The position numbers were made by a program, and so were the translations under genes. Of a DNA stretch of 64,000 nucleotides, positions 8,678 to 17,058 are shown in pieces; positions within the stretch are counted from its first letter, which is position 1, and every line of letters begins with the position of its first letter. The stretch comes from Roseomonas nitratireducens (lineage in GTDB: Bacteria; Pseudomonadota; Alphaproteobacteria; Acetobacterales; Acetobacteraceae): contig NZ_JAGIYZ010000003.1 in assembly GCF_017813355.1 (NCBI RefSeq), positions 124,001-188,000 on the forward strand, in the 5' to 3' direction. The notes below the pieces were generated by a model. The model did not search any database. It was not told the origin of the DNA and saw only the letters and a program-made list of their open reading frames with translations.

Positions 8678-9670
8678 ATGCTTCGACGCACCCTTCTCGC
8701 CGCCGCCGCGCTCGTGGCCGGCTTCGCCACCGCCGCCCCCGCGCAGGAGGCGCCCTGGCCGTCCCGCCCCGTCACGATCATGGGCGGCTTCCCGAACGGC
8801 GCGGGCACCGACATCTACGCCCGGCGCCTCGCCGACCCGCTCTCCCGCGCCCTAGGCGTGCCGGTGGTGGTGGACAACCGCACGGGGGCCGGCGGCAACA
8901 TCGGCTCGGACCTCGTCGCCAAGGCGCGGCCGGACGGCTACACCTTCTACCTCGGCACCGCGGGCACGCATGCGATCAACGCGGCGCTGTACCGCACGCT
9001 CCCCTTCGACGTGATCCGCGACTTCACCCCCGTGGTGCTGCTCGGCGACGTGCCGAACGTGCTGATCGTGAACCCGGAGAAGCGGCCGAACCTGCGCAGC
9101 TGCCAGGACGTGCTGGCGGCGGCGCGGGTGCGCCCGCAGGCGGTCTCCTACGGCTCGACCGGCAATGGCGCCTCGACGCATCTCGCCGGCGCGCAATTCG
9201 CCACCGCCGCGCGGCTCGACCTACTGCACGTGCCCTTCCGCGGCCAGCCGGGCGCGATGGGCGCGCTGCTGTCCGGCGACACGGACCTGTTCTTCAACCA
9301 GACGGGCGCGGCCATGGGCCCGATCCGCCAGGGCCAGGTGCGACCGCTGGTCGTGATGACGCGCGAGCGCCTCGCCGCGCTGCCCGATGTCCCGACCGTG
9401 GGCGAGGCCTGCGGCCTGCCGCCGATGGACACCTCCACCTGGTACGGCATCCTGGGGCCGGCGAACCTGCCGGAACCGGTCGTGCGGCGGATGAACGCCG
9501 AGGTGAACCGCATCATCTCGACGCCCGAATTCCGCGACTGGCTCATCAACAACCAGGCCATCACGCCGCCCGTCGCGCCGAACACCCCCGAGCAGTTCCG
9601 CGACACGCAGCGCGCCGACGTGGCGCGCTGGGCGGAGGTGGTGCGGCAGTCGGGCGCGACGGTGGACTGA
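8678..9670 (+). CDS. Tripartite tricarboxylate transporter substrate-binding protein (Bug/TctC family)
   Basis: A 330-residue periplasmic binding protein. It begins with a clear signal peptide (MLRRTLLAAAALVAGFATAA, cleavage expected near AQEA). Bug-family hallmarks follow: WPSRPVTIMGGFPNGAGTDI near the mature N-terminus, VVVDNRTGAGGNIGSD, and DGYTFYLGT. The start at 8678 is chosen over the ATG at 8657 because GAGGAGA lies nine bases upstream of it and the signal peptide then starts correctly. Such proteins bind carboxylates and are greatly expanded in Burkholderiales and Acetobacteraceae; most are orphans without adjacent TctAB membrane genes, as here. The next gene begins one base after its stop codon. 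Confidence 0.9.
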   Translation: MLRRTLLAAAALVAGFATAAPAQEAPWPSRPVTIMGGFPNGAGTDIYARRLADPLSRALGVPVVVDNRTGAGGNIGSDLVAKARPDGYTFYLGTAGTHAINAALYRTLPFDVIRDFTPVVLLGDVPNVLIVNPEKRPNLRSCQDVLAAARVRPQAVSYGSTGNGASTHLAGAQFATAARLDLLHVPFRGQPGAMGALLSGDTDLFFNQTGAAMGPIRQGQVRPLVVMTRERLAALPDVPTVGEACGLPPMDTSTWYGILGPANLPEPVVRRMNAEVNRIISTPEFRDWLINNQAITPPVAPNTPEQFRDTQRADVARWAEVVRQSGATVD

Positions 9671-9671
9671 G

Positions 9672-10535
9672 ATGCGCCGGCGCGGCCTGCTCCTCGCAAC
9701 CCTGGCCGCGCCCGGGCTGGCGCGCGCCGCCATCCCCGCCGGCGCCTTCCGCATCGAGGTGCCGGAGGCCGGCGGCGCGACGCCGGCGCCCATGCCGGTC
9801 TGGGGCCTGCGGCCCCAGGGCTGGGCGACGGATGGGCCGGTGCTGGTCGTCATGCACGGCGTGCAGCGCGACGCCGACCGCTACCGCGACGAATGGCGGG
9901 AGATCGCCGAGCGGCACCGCGTGCTGCTGCTGGTGCCGGAATTCTCGCGCGAGAAGTTCCCCGGCACGCGCTGGTACAATTTCGGCAACCTGCAGGACGA
10001 TGAGGGCCGGGCGAGCCCGCCCGCATCCTGGGCCTTCCCGGCCTTCGACCGCGTCGTCGCCGCCGCGATGCGCGGGGCCGGCGCGACGCGGAGCGGCTTC
10101 GTGCTCTACGGCCATTCGGCCGGCGCGCAGTTCACCCATCGCTACATGCTGCTGACCGGCGCGCCGCGCGCCGAGGCGGTCGTCGTCGCCAATGCCGGGT
10201 CCTATACCCTGCCGCGCTTCGACCGGCCCTTTCCGGAGGGTTTGGGCGGCACCTCGGCCGATGCGGCGACGCTGCGCGCGGTCTTCGCGCGCCCGATCGT
10301 CCTGCAACTGGGCGAGGCCGACACCGACCCCAACCACAGCAGCCTGCCGCGCCAGCCCTGGGCGATCGCACAGGGCAGCCACCGCTTCGCGCGCGGCTGG
10401 AACTTCTTCGACGTGGCGCGGCGCGCGGCGGCGGAGATGGGCGCGCCTTTCGCCTGGCGCGTCGCGACCGTGCCGGGCATCGGGCATTCCAACGGTGGCA
10501 TGGCGCAGCACGCCGCGCGGATGCTGTTCGGCTGA
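9672..10535 (+). CDS. Exported alpha/beta hydrolase
   Basis: A 287-residue alpha/beta hydrolase. The N-terminus (MRRRGLLLATLAAPGLARAA) looks like a twin-arginine-like or Sec signal peptide. The oxyanion strand is PVLVVMHGVQRDAD, the nucleophile elbow is GHSAG with Ser149, a candidate acid is in LGEADTDPN and the catalytic histidine is in GIGHSNG. The start follows the TctC stop codon by one base, so the two are co-transcribed and both products are probably periplasmic. An esterase acting on a compound that the binding protein then carries is possible but unproven. Confidence 0.75.
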   Translation: MRRRGLLLATLAAPGLARAAIPAGAFRIEVPEAGGATPAPMPVWGLRPQGWATDGPVLVVMHGVQRDADRYRDEWREIAERHRVLLLVPEFSREKFPGTRWYNFGNLQDDEGRASPPASWAFPAFDRVVAAAMRGAGATRSGFVLYGHSAGAQFTHRYMLLTGAPRAEAVVVANAGSYTLPRFDRPFPEGLGGTSADAATLRAVFARPIVLQLGEADTDPNHSSLPRQPWAIAQGSHRFARGWNFFDVARRAAAEMGAPFAWRVATVPGIGHSNGGMAQHAARMLFG

Positions 10536-10613
10536 AGGCCGGGGGGAGAAGGGAACTTCTCCCCACTGGACTCTCCTCAACCTTCTTTGTCCGTTGGGGG
10601 CAGACCTTGCCTG

Positions 10614-12389
10614 TCAGTTCCCAACAGACAGAAAAGGGAGGGGGCTCGGGGGAGGTTCTCCTCCCCCGACCTTCAATGTCTTTTCTTCCAGCCGCATCGC
10701 CCGGTCGTGGAAGGCCGCCACCGCCGGACGGTGCGCGATGGACAGGATGGCGCTGCCAGGCAGCCTTTCCCGCAGCAGCCGGTAGAGCCGTTCCTCGGCG
10801 GCGGTGTCGAGGCTCGCCGTCGCCTCGTCCAGGAACAGCCAGTCGGGCTTGAGCAGCAGCGCGCGGGCCAGGGCGAGGCGTTGCTGTTCCCCGCCGGATA
10901 GCCGCTTGTCCCAGCTGTCGGCCTCGTTCAGGCGCGGCACCAGATGCGGCAGGTCGGCCGCCTCCAGCGCCTCGGCCACCGCGGCGTCCGCGAAGCCCGC
11001 CTCGTCCTCCGGGTAGCAGACCGCGCGCTTGAGGCTGCCGAGCGGGATGTAGGGCCGCTGTGGCAGGAACAGCGCGCGCCCGGTGGCGGGCAGCGCGATC
11101 TCGCCTCCGCCGAAGGGCCAGATGCCGGCGATGGCGCGGAACAGGGTGGACTTGCCCGAACCGGACGCGCCGGTCAGCAGCACGGCCTCGCCGGGCCGGA
11201 TCTCGGCGCGCCCATCCGTGAGCAGCACGCGCCCATCGGGCAGGGCGAGCGTGACGCCCTTCAGCGACAGCGCCTCAGCATCGCCCTTGGCCGCGCGAGG
11301 GCCGCCCTCGGCGGCCCGGGCCAGCGCGACCGCGCCGGTGAAGCCGGTCAGGCGTTCCACCGTCGCGCGCCATTCGGTCAGCCGGGCGTAGTTGTCGACG
11401 AACCAGGACAGCGCGCCCTGGACCTGGCCGAAGGCGCTGCTTGTCTGGATCAGCCCGCCGAGCGGGATGCGCCCGGCGAAATAGGCCGGCGCGGCGACCA
11501 CGATCGGGAAGACGATCGCGACCTGCGAATAGCCGGCGGTGAAGAAGGTCAGGCGCTTGGTGGCCGTCATGATCAGCCACCAGTTCTCCATCAGCGCGCG
11601 GAAGCGCTGCGTCAGGCCGCGCTTCTCGTCCGCCTCGCCGCCATGCAGCGCGACGCCTTCGACATTCTCGCGGAAGCGCACCAGCGCGTAGCGGAAATCG
11701 GCCTCGACCTTCTGCTGGGTGAAGTTCAGCCCGACCAGCGGCCGGCCGATCAGGTGGGCGAGCCACGTGCCGGCCAGCGCGTAGAGCAGCGCGACCCAGA
11801 CCATGTAGCCCGGGATGTCCACGCCGAGCACGTTGAGCGGCCCGGACAGCGACCACAGCACGATGACGAAGGAGAACAGCGTGACGACGGAATTCATCAG
11901 CCCGAGGCCGAGCGTGAGCGTGTCGTCCACGAACATGCGCGCATCTTCCGAGATGCGCTGGTCCGGGTTGTCGGTCAGCGGGTCGGTCAGCGACATGCGG
12001 TAGTAGGCGCGGCCTTCCAGCCACTGCGTCAGGTAGACCTCGGTCAGCCAGCGCCGCCAGCGGATCTGCAGCGCCTGGCGCAGGTACAGCTGGTAGACCG
12101 CGATCAGGATGTAGAGCGCCGCGACGATGCTGAAGGACGGCAGGAAGCCCTCCGCCTCCGTCGTGTGCCAGGTGAACAGCAGCGCGATGAAGGCGTCCCA
12201 GTCCTTCTGCTCCAGCGCGTTGTAGAAGGCGCGCTGCCAGTAGGTGAGCAGCACCGTCATGCCGACGAGGGAGAGGTTCAGCGCGACGACGACGGCGAGC
12301 AGGCCGCGCGCCTTCCAGCGGTCCTCGCTGCTCCAGTAGGGGCGGGCTAGCGCCCAGGCATCGCGCAGGAAGGGGCCGAGGCGGCGCAT
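10614..12389 (-). CDS. ABC transporter, fused permease/ATPase of the SbmA-BacA / YddA type
   Basis: A 591-residue half-transporter. The N-terminal membrane domain (about residues 1-330) has the SbmA/BacA/YddA (ABC_membrane_2) pattern, including WRRWLTEVYLTQWLEGRAYY and NPDQRISEDARMF, which is diagnostic. The ATPase domain has Walker A GASGSGKST (Lys413), signature LSGGEQQR (Ser498), Walker B DWLFLDEATASLD and an H-loop in SIAHRP. Family members work as dimers in the inner membrane; relatives move peptides, vitamin B12 or very-long-chain fatty acids. It is last in a coupled minus-strand operon, 11 bp after the DUF1499 gene. The last ~20 codons (GGGEPPPSPL) coincide with a perfect 10-bp hairpin at 10646-10669, so the C-terminus may have been extended by repeat sequence. 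Confidence 0.85.
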   Translation of the reverse strand: MRRLGPFLRDAWALARPYWSSEDRWKARGLLAVVVALNLSLVGMTVLLTYWQRAFYNALEQKDWDAFIALLFTWHTTEAEGFLPSFSIVAALYILIAVYQLYLRQALQIRWRRWLTEVYLTQWLEGRAYYRMSLTDPLTDNPDQRISEDARMFVDDTLTLGLGLMNSVVTLFSFVIVLWSLSGPLNVLGVDIPGYMVWVALLYALAGTWLAHLIGRPLVGLNFTQQKVEADFRYALVRFRENVEGVALHGGEADEKRGLTQRFRALMENWWLIMTATKRLTFFTAGYSQVAIVFPIVVAAPAYFAGRIPLGGLIQTSSAFGQVQGALSWFVDNYARLTEWRATVERLTGFTGAVALARAAEGGPRAAKGDAEALSLKGVTLALPDGRVLLTDGRAEIRPGEAVLLTGASGSGKSTLFRAIAGIWPFGGGEIALPATGRALFLPQRPYIPLGSLKRAVCYPEDEAGFADAAVAEALEAADLPHLVPRLNEADSWDKRLSGGEQQRLALARALLLKPDWLFLDEATASLDTAAEERLYRLLRERLPGSAILSIAHRPAVAAFHDRAMRLEEKTLKVGGGEPPPSPLPFLSVGN

Positions 12390-12400
12390 GTCGTCTCTCC

Positions 12401-12841
12401 TCAGCTGCGGCGCAGCAGGGCCTCGAAGGCGGCGAGCCATTCCATCACCCGGGCGCGGTTCGCGCCCAGGTCGGAATGGCCGATCAGGCTGCGCGAATAC
12501 AGCCAGAGCCCCGTGCCGCCGCCGGCGGGCGCGACCTCTGCCACCACGATGTCCGGGTAGTTCATCAGCCGCGTGCGCGCGACCCATTGCGCCTGGCGGC
12601 GGTCGGGGAAGTCGGCCAGCGGGAAGGTACGCGGCATCGCCGCGGCGACGGCGCGGATCGCCGCCTCCGCCTTGTCGGGCGTGACCGGGAAGGGGTCGCG
12701 GTGCAGGTGCCCCGCCCCCGGCGACGTGGTGGGCGTCAGCAGGCAGGTGTTGGGCGAGGAGGGCAGGGCGAGCGTCGCGAAGTCAACCGGGCCGGGCGCC
12801 GGCACGCCGGCCGCGCCGCGCGAGAAGAGCATGCCGATCAT
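12401..12841 (-). CDS. DUF1499 domain protein
   Basis: A 146-residue protein of the DUF1499 family. The typical pieces are PSSPNTCLLTP near residue 30, ARTRLMNYPDIVVAEV and the C-terminal SLIGHSDLGANRARVMEWL, corresponding to the family's 'SRxGxSDxGxNRxRV' signature. No biochemical function is known for the family. Its ATG overlaps the stop of the DUF3253 gene (ATGA), and the ABC exporter follows by 11 bp, so it is part of a five-gene coupled unit. Confidence 0.75.
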   Translation of the reverse strand: MIGMLFSRGAAGVPAPGPVDFATLALPSSPNTCLLTPTTSPGAGHLHRDPFPVTPDKAEAAIRAVAAAMPRTFPLADFPDRRQAQWVARTRLMNYPDIVVAEVAPAGGGTGLWLYSRSLIGHSDLGANRARVMEWLAAFEALLRRS

Positions 12842-13086
12842 GGGCGGATCCTCAGCCTGATGACGCCGCGAATCTCGGCGCCGGGGTCAACCTGCTTGCC
12901 CTTGCGCAGGATGTCGATGCGCCCTTCCTGGGCGAGGCGCACCGCCTCCCGCCGCACCCGCGTCATCAGCGAGCGCCAGCCTTCGGGGTCGAGCGCGCGC
13001 GCGGCCTCCGACGGGCAGATGCTTTTCTCCGCGCCGCGCTCGGCGACCAGGGCGAGGATCGCCTCGCGGATGGCGGGCTCGCTCAT
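12838..13086 (-). CDS. DUF3253 small protein
   Basis: An 82-residue protein of the DUF3253 family, beginning SEPAIREAILALVAERG and containing ICPSEAARALDPEGWRSLM and IDILRKGKQVDP. The layout (helix, 'CPSEVAR', 'GxIxIxRKGxxVDP') resembles a winged-helix fold, so nucleic-acid binding is possible but unshown. The start at 13086 is fixed by an ATGA overlap with the upstream PNPOx-like gene; the longer open frame reaching 13128 is rejected for that reason. Confidence 0.75.
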   Translation of the reverse strand: MSEPAIREAILALVAERGAEKSICPSEAARALDPEGWRSLMTRVRREAVRLAQEGRIDILRKGKQVDPGAEIRGVIRLRIRP

Positions 13087-13664
13087 GGCGCCACCCAGGC
13101 GGCGGAAAGCGCGCCCGCGCCATCCCACGCGAAGCGGGCGCGGCGATGGCCCTCATGCGCGAGCAGCAGCCAGTCGAGCCGGTCGAGGATGAAGGTCACC
13201 ACGGCGAAGTTCTCCCTTCCGCCCTCCGCGTCCTGCGGCGCGGCCGTCGGCGTGTCCAGCGTCGCGCCAGGCGCGTGCGGGGTCGCGTAGACCATGCGCG
13301 ACATCGCGCGGCTGCCGGCCCAGGCGGCCTCGGCCTCGGCGTCGTCGAGGTGCAGCGTCGCGTCGCCGGCGATGCGCAGCTGCACCTGCGCGCCGGCATC
13401 GTAGCCGTGCAGCATCACGCGCGGCCGGGCGGCGATCTCGGCCACCTTGGCGCTGCGCCGGTCGGTGTGAATGCGGATGCGGCGCGTGGCCGGGTCGAAG
13501 GCGCGCAGCACGACGGTGCGCAGGTTGGGCGTGCCATCGGTCGCGACGGTCGCCAGCGTCGGCGTGTGGAAGGGGCTGCGGCGGTCGGCCACGCCCCGGG
13601 CAAGCAGGCGGAATGCGCTGTCCAGCGCTTCCTCGGGCGTCGCGGGCGGGGTGGGGCGCGTCAC
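13083..13664 (-). CDS. Pyridoxamine 5'-phosphate oxidase-like flavoprotein
   Basis: A 193-residue split-barrel flavoprotein of the PNPOx-like superfamily. Visible features are PTLATVATDGTPNLRTVVLR (FMN-contacting strand), IRIHTDRRSAKVAEI and a C-terminal DWLLLAHEGHRRARF. The combination of pyridoxamine-oxidase-like N-terminus and this C-terminus is common in Alphaproteobacteria and is not the canonical PdxH. It starts at GTG, overlapping the upstream stop as GTGA, and ends overlapping the next ATG as ATGA. FMN- or F420-type redox activity is likely; the substrate is unknown. Confidence 0.75.
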   Translation of the reverse strand: MTRPTPPATPEEALDSAFRLLARGVADRRSPFHTPTLATVATDGTPNLRTVVLRAFDPATRRIRIHTDRRSAKVAEIAARPRVMLHGYDAGAQVQLRIAGDATLHLDDAEAEAAWAGSRAMSRMVYATPHAPGATLDTPTAAPQDAEGGRENFAVVTFILDRLDWLLLAHEGHRRARFAWDGAGALSAAWVAP

Positions 13665-14620
13665 GGGGCGAGCGCGGCGGCGAGCGCTGCGCCGCTGTCC
13701 CAGGCCGCTTCGGCGCGCCCGGCGAGGCACCAGTCGCCGGCGAGGCCGATGCGCCGCGTCGCATCCCACAGGAAGGGCTGGCCGAGCGGCGCTTCCAGCA
13801 GGGAGTAGCGCCAGCGATGCGCCGCGGCCCAGGCCGGCGCGGGCAGGGGCGCGCCGGCGAGCGTGGCGAGTTCGGCGAGCAGCGGCGCGACGATGTCCTC
13901 GGCATGGGCTTCGAGATGCGCCCGCGTCCAGGCGGGCGCGGCCTGCACCACCCAGCATTCGGCGGCGCCGTCGCGGCCGGGCTTCGAGGAATCCCGCGCC
14001 GCCCAGCCGATCGCGTGGCCCTCGGGGCGCAGCGTGTCGGGCAGCGGCAGCTTCGCGTCGAAATGCGCCATCACCGTCCAGCAGGGCGCATAGCGCACGG
14101 GGCGCAGCGCGTCGGCCATGCCGGGCAGCAGGTCGATCGCCTGCGGCGCGGGGATGGTGACGAGCACGGCGGAAAAGGGGCCGTCCTCGATGGGCGGCGT
14201 CGCGGGCAGGGGGGTGCCGGGCTTCGCCTCCTTCGCGTCCCAGTGCTGGATCCGCCAGGCACCGGCTTCGCCGAGGATGCGTCCGGCATGGCGCGATGCG
14301 GTGATGGCGAGGCCCTCGGCCAGCGCGCGGGGCAGGGCGGACATGCCGGGGATGCCGACGCGCCGCGCGGGATCGGGCCAGGGGGCGGCGCCGGCCGCTT
14401 CCAGCGCCGCGGCGAAACCGGGCCCGGCGGCGCGGAGATACTGCGCGCCATGGTCGAATTGCAGGCGGCGGCCGGCATGCTCGGCGCGCCGCGTGGCCAG
14501 CCGTCCGCCCGGCGCGCGGCCCTTGTCGAACAGGCGCACGGCGATGCCGCGGGCGGCGAGGTGGCGGGCGGCGGAAAGTCCGGCCAGGCCGGCGCCCAGG
14601 ATCGCGATGGTCTCGGTCAT
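13661..14620 (-). CDS. NAD(P)/FAD-dependent amine-oxidase-like oxidoreductase (renalase-like)
   Basis: A 319-residue flavoprotein. The N-terminal Rossmann fingerprint is IAILGAGLAGLSAARHLAAR, the second strand ends in FDKGRAPGGRLATRR, and the conserved FDHGAQYL follows, all as in bacterial renalase-like proteins. The C-terminal IGLAGDWCLAGR is the FAD-closing motif. It is the first gene of the coupled run PNPOx-like, DUF3253, DUF1499, ABC exporter. Bacterial renalases oxidise off-pathway dihydro-NAD(P) isomers; that role is possible here but not demonstrated by sequence. Confidence 0.8.
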   Translation of the reverse strand: MTETIAILGAGLAGLSAARHLAARGIAVRLFDKGRAPGGRLATRRAEHAGRRLQFDHGAQYLRAAGPGFAAALEAAGAAPWPDPARRVGIPGMSALPRALAEGLAITASRHAGRILGEAGAWRIQHWDAKEAKPGTPLPATPPIEDGPFSAVLVTIPAPQAIDLLPGMADALRPVRYAPCWTVMAHFDAKLPLPDTLRPEGHAIGWAARDSSKPGRDGAAECWVVQAAPAWTRAHLEAHAEDIVAPLLAELATLAGAPLPAPAWAAAHRWRYSLLEAPLGQPFLWDATRRIGLAGDWCLAGRAEAAWDSGAALAAALAP

Positions 14621-14680
14621 CCTGCCGGTATGGCGCCCCCGCCGGCGGGCGCAAGCCCCGCCGGGCGGGATGCGGCCGCG

Positions 14681-15436
14681 TCAGGCGTAGGCGCGTTCCA
14701 CCAGCGGGCCCGGCTGCGGCACCGCGGCGATCTCCCGAATGATCTTGCGCCGCACGGCGCCGGCGAAGGCCTCGTAGCCCTCGGCCACCATCAGGAAGGC
14801 GCCGGGGCCGCCGATCACCTCCTCGCGGTAGTATTCATCGACCGGCGGGATGCCGGCGAGCAGCGCGGAAGGTTGGGGGGAGCGGTCGAGCACGGCGAGG
14901 CCGTTCAGCACGATGCCCTGGTCCAGCGCCTCGGCGCGGGCGGCGGCGACCGGGCGGCCGGAATTGTTCACCCCGTCGCCGGAGATGTCGACGACCTTGC
15001 GCAGCCCCTGGTAGCGGCGGCCAAACTGCCGCGCGGCGAAGTCCATGGCGCCGGAGATCGAGGTGTAGAGGTAGGTCTCCCGCGATGCGCCATCGAGCGC
15101 GGTGGCGAAGCGCTCGCAGGATGCCGCGCCGTCCAGGCGCGTCCAGGGCACCAGGGTCTGCTGCAGGTTCCAGTCGGACCAGACGAAGAGCGTGACGGCG
15201 ATGGCGCCGAGCGGCCCGCCCGCGATGCCCTCGGCCAGGCGAGGGTCGCGGAAGGCCGCGGCGTAGCCCTGCATCTGCATCTCCATCTCCTCCGCATCGA
15301 CGGAGCGGGAGACGTCCACGGCAAGGACCAGTTCGACATCCACCTCATCCGTGGCGTGGGCGGACCTGGCCTGGATCAGGGCTGGCGCGGCGAGGCCGGC
15401 GGCGAGGAACAGGCGGCGGGAGAGGCGACGCGACAT
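14681..15436 (-). CDS. Exported von Willebrand factor A-like protein (DUF1194)
   Basis: A 251-residue protein of the DUF1194 family, a vWA-like fold. An Arg-rich signal peptide (MSRRLSRRLFLAAGLAAPAL) precedes it and suggests Tat export. The metal-ion-dependent adhesion site is present as DVSRSVDAEEM, and further MIDAS residues are likely in the TYLYTSISGAM and DISGDGVNNSG segments. The function of the family is not known. It lies 60 bp upstream of the renalase-like gene on the same strand and may lead that operon. The 264 bp before it contain inverted repeats. Confidence 0.8.
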   Translation of the reverse strand: MSRRLSRRLFLAAGLAAPALIQARSAHATDEVDVELVLAVDVSRSVDAEEMEMQMQGYAAAFRDPRLAEGIAGGPLGAIAVTLFVWSDWNLQQTLVPWTRLDGAASCERFATALDGASRETYLYTSISGAMDFAARQFGRRYQGLRKVVDISGDGVNNSGRPVAAARAEALDQGIVLNGLAVLDRSPQPSALLAGIPPVDEYYREEVIGGPGAFLMVAEGYEAFAGAVRRKIIREIAAVPQPGPLVERAYA

Positions 15437-15700
15437 CGGAACCTCCTTGCGGGGCCGTGCGTGCGGGGCCTGTCCATCCCGATGCCTTCGTCGCCGAAGG
15501 TCTTATATGCACAAATAGGGAACTTTTTTGTGCAATGCAACAATACCATGGTTGCGCTAACAAAGCCTTGCCCTGGAAACCGGCAGGTGTGGCCCGTGCG
15601 CAACGGGCACCTGGCGGCACCCGACCCTTTCGCAAGGGTCAGGTGGCCTGCCTGCACAAAAATGGCTGACGACTACGTGATGATCAGCCTCGGCGGGTCG
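15437..15700. other. AT-richer intergenic region with inverted repeats
   Basis: This 264-bp stretch lies upstream of the DUF1194 gene and downstream of the lipase-like gene, both on the minus strand. It holds an 8-bp perfect inverted repeat TGCACAAA / TTTGTGCA (15508-15515 and 15527-15534), a second one GCAAC / GTTGC (15537-15555), and a tight hairpin GACCCTT-TCGC-AAGGGTC (15623-15640) without a T-run. The A+T content around 15500-15560 is well above the surroundings. A promoter/operator for the DUF1194 gene is the simplest reading. No convincing small gene was seen. Confidence 0.5.
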
Positions 15701-16414
15701 TCACGCCGCGAAGGGATCCCGCGCGCCGAGCCCGCTGAAGGGGCCCGAGGGCTGCAGTTCCGCCAGCGTCTGCTCGATCGAATGCGCCGCTCCGCCGGTC
15801 CGCGGGCTGTCGAGCGGCACGACGCGGCCGAGCAGGTCGCCCACCATGCCTGTGGCGTTGATCGGGTCGTTCCGGACCCTGAGGCAGGTGATGGGGGAGC
15901 GGGTGCGTTCCCAGCTCGACCGCACCGTCGGCACGGCGGTCACGGCCGGGGCGGAGATGCCGACCGCCGGGATGCCCATCCGCGCCGAGACGATCTGGGA
16001 TATGCCGCCGCCGAGCGAATGCCCCGTGATGCTCAGCCGCCCCCGGCCACCCATCGCCGCCCGGGCGCCGCGCACCATGTCCTCGGCGCAGGAGACCTGG
16101 TGCCACAGCAGCGCGCTGCCCGCCGCGGCCACCAGCGCGAGCACCGGGTGCAGCAATCCGGGGGCGGGGCCGCCGAAGCCGGCATCCGCGATCACGTCGG
16201 CGCCGCCCGTGTCGGTCGGCTGCGTGCCGGCCACGGCGACGATCCAGTCGATGTTGTCGCCCGAGGCGCGCCGATAGACCGCGCCCTGGAAGCCCGACAG
16301 CCGCTGGTCGAGCGGCGTGTGGCGGCTGAACCCAGCGACGCGGGTCGCGCCGGCGTTGTAGATGCCGGCGCAGATCGCGGCGTATTCGCGGAAGGTGACG
16401 GCGAGGGCGGTCAT
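15701..16414 (-). CDS. Lipase class 3-like alpha/beta hydrolase
   Basis: A 237-residue alpha/beta hydrolase of the lipase-3 type. The nucleophile elbow is ITGHSLGGGISQI with the usual GHSLGG signature, and VAVAGTQPTD matches the 'FRGT' oxyanion strand of that family. No signal peptide is seen, so it is probably cytoplasmic. The catalytic Asp and His are expected in VRNDPIN and the C-terminal AAHSIEQTL. It is an isolated gene. Activity on triglycerides is not implied; many bacterial members are uncharacterised. Confidence 0.7.
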   Translation of the reverse strand: MTALAVTFREYAAICAGIYNAGATRVAGFSRHTPLDQRLSGFQGAVYRRASGDNIDWIVAVAGTQPTDTGGADVIADAGFGGPAPGLLHPVLALVAAAGSALLWHQVSCAEDMVRGARAAMGGRGRLSITGHSLGGGISQIVSARMGIPAVGISAPAVTAVPTVRSSWERTRSPITCLRVRNDPINATGMVGDLLGRVVPLDSPRTGGAAHSIEQTLAELQPSGPFSGLGARDPFAA

Positions 16415-16494
16415 GGGCGGGACTCACGATTCCGTTGGATGGATCGCCGTACCCTGGCGAAAACCGCGCCGCCCGCCAGTGAAATGCTTCGGAC

Positions 16495-17058
16495 TCAGAA
16501 GCCCCCGCCGGCGGCGAGCCAGGCTTCCTCGGCCGCCGTGCTCGCCCGCCCGAGTGCCGCATTGCGGTGGGGGAAGCGGCCGAATCGCTGGATGACCGCG
16601 CGGTGCCGCCAGGCATAGTCGATGGTCCCGCCCGGCTTCGCGTGGCGCGGATCGTCGCGCAGCCCCTCGAACAGCGCGACCGAGAGGTCCTGGTCCGCCA
16701 TCGCCTCGGAATGCTCGAAGGGGAGGTAGAGGAAGATCCGCTGCGTCGGCGCGAGGGCGAGGTCGAGCCGCCGCGCCAGCACCGCCTGCCGCGCGACCTC
16801 CAGCGCCTTCGCGTCGCAGGCGAAGGCATCGGCGCTGCCGCGGCGCGTGTTGCGCGGGAACTGGTCGAGCAGGATGGCGAGCGCGAGCGCGCCCTCCGCG
16901 CCGTCCATCCAGCCATCGAAGGCGCCGTCCCGCGCCGGGTCGATCATGGCGCCGAAGCGGGCGCGGATCTCGGCGTCGAAGGCGTCGTCGCGCTTGAACC
17001 AGGCCTCGCGGAAGGTGTCGGGCCCTTCGGCGAACCAGAAGGCGAGGATGTCCTTCAT
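16495..17058 (-). CDS. DUF924 family protein
   Basis: A 187-residue all-helical protein of the DUF924 family (TPR-like fold). Recognisable parts are MKDILAFWFAEGPDTFREAW at the N-terminus, LALAILLDQFPRNTRRGSADAF, IFLYLPFEHSEAMADQDLSV and the C-terminal FPHRNAALGR. The start at 17058 overlaps the YdiJ-like stop codon (ATGA), so it is translated with that gene. Function unknown. Confidence 0.85.
   Translation of the reverse strand: MKDILAFWFAEGPDTFREAWFKRDDAFDAEIRARFGAMIDPARDGAFDGWMDGAEGALALAILLDQFPRNTRRGSADAFACDAKALEVARQAVLARRLDLALAPTQRIFLYLPFEHSEAMADQDLSVALFEGLRDDPRHAKPGGTIDYAWRHRAVIQRFGRFPHRNAALGRASTAAEEAWLAAGGGF

Noticed and set aside
10646-10669. Perfect GC hairpin taken as a terminator
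   Set aside because: It lies inside the last codons of the ABC exporter frame and has no T-run on either strand; kept only as a remark.
15457-15669. Small plus-strand frame in the gap before the lipase-like gene
   Set aside because: No Shine-Dalgarno, no resemblance, and the region looks like promoter DNA with dyads.
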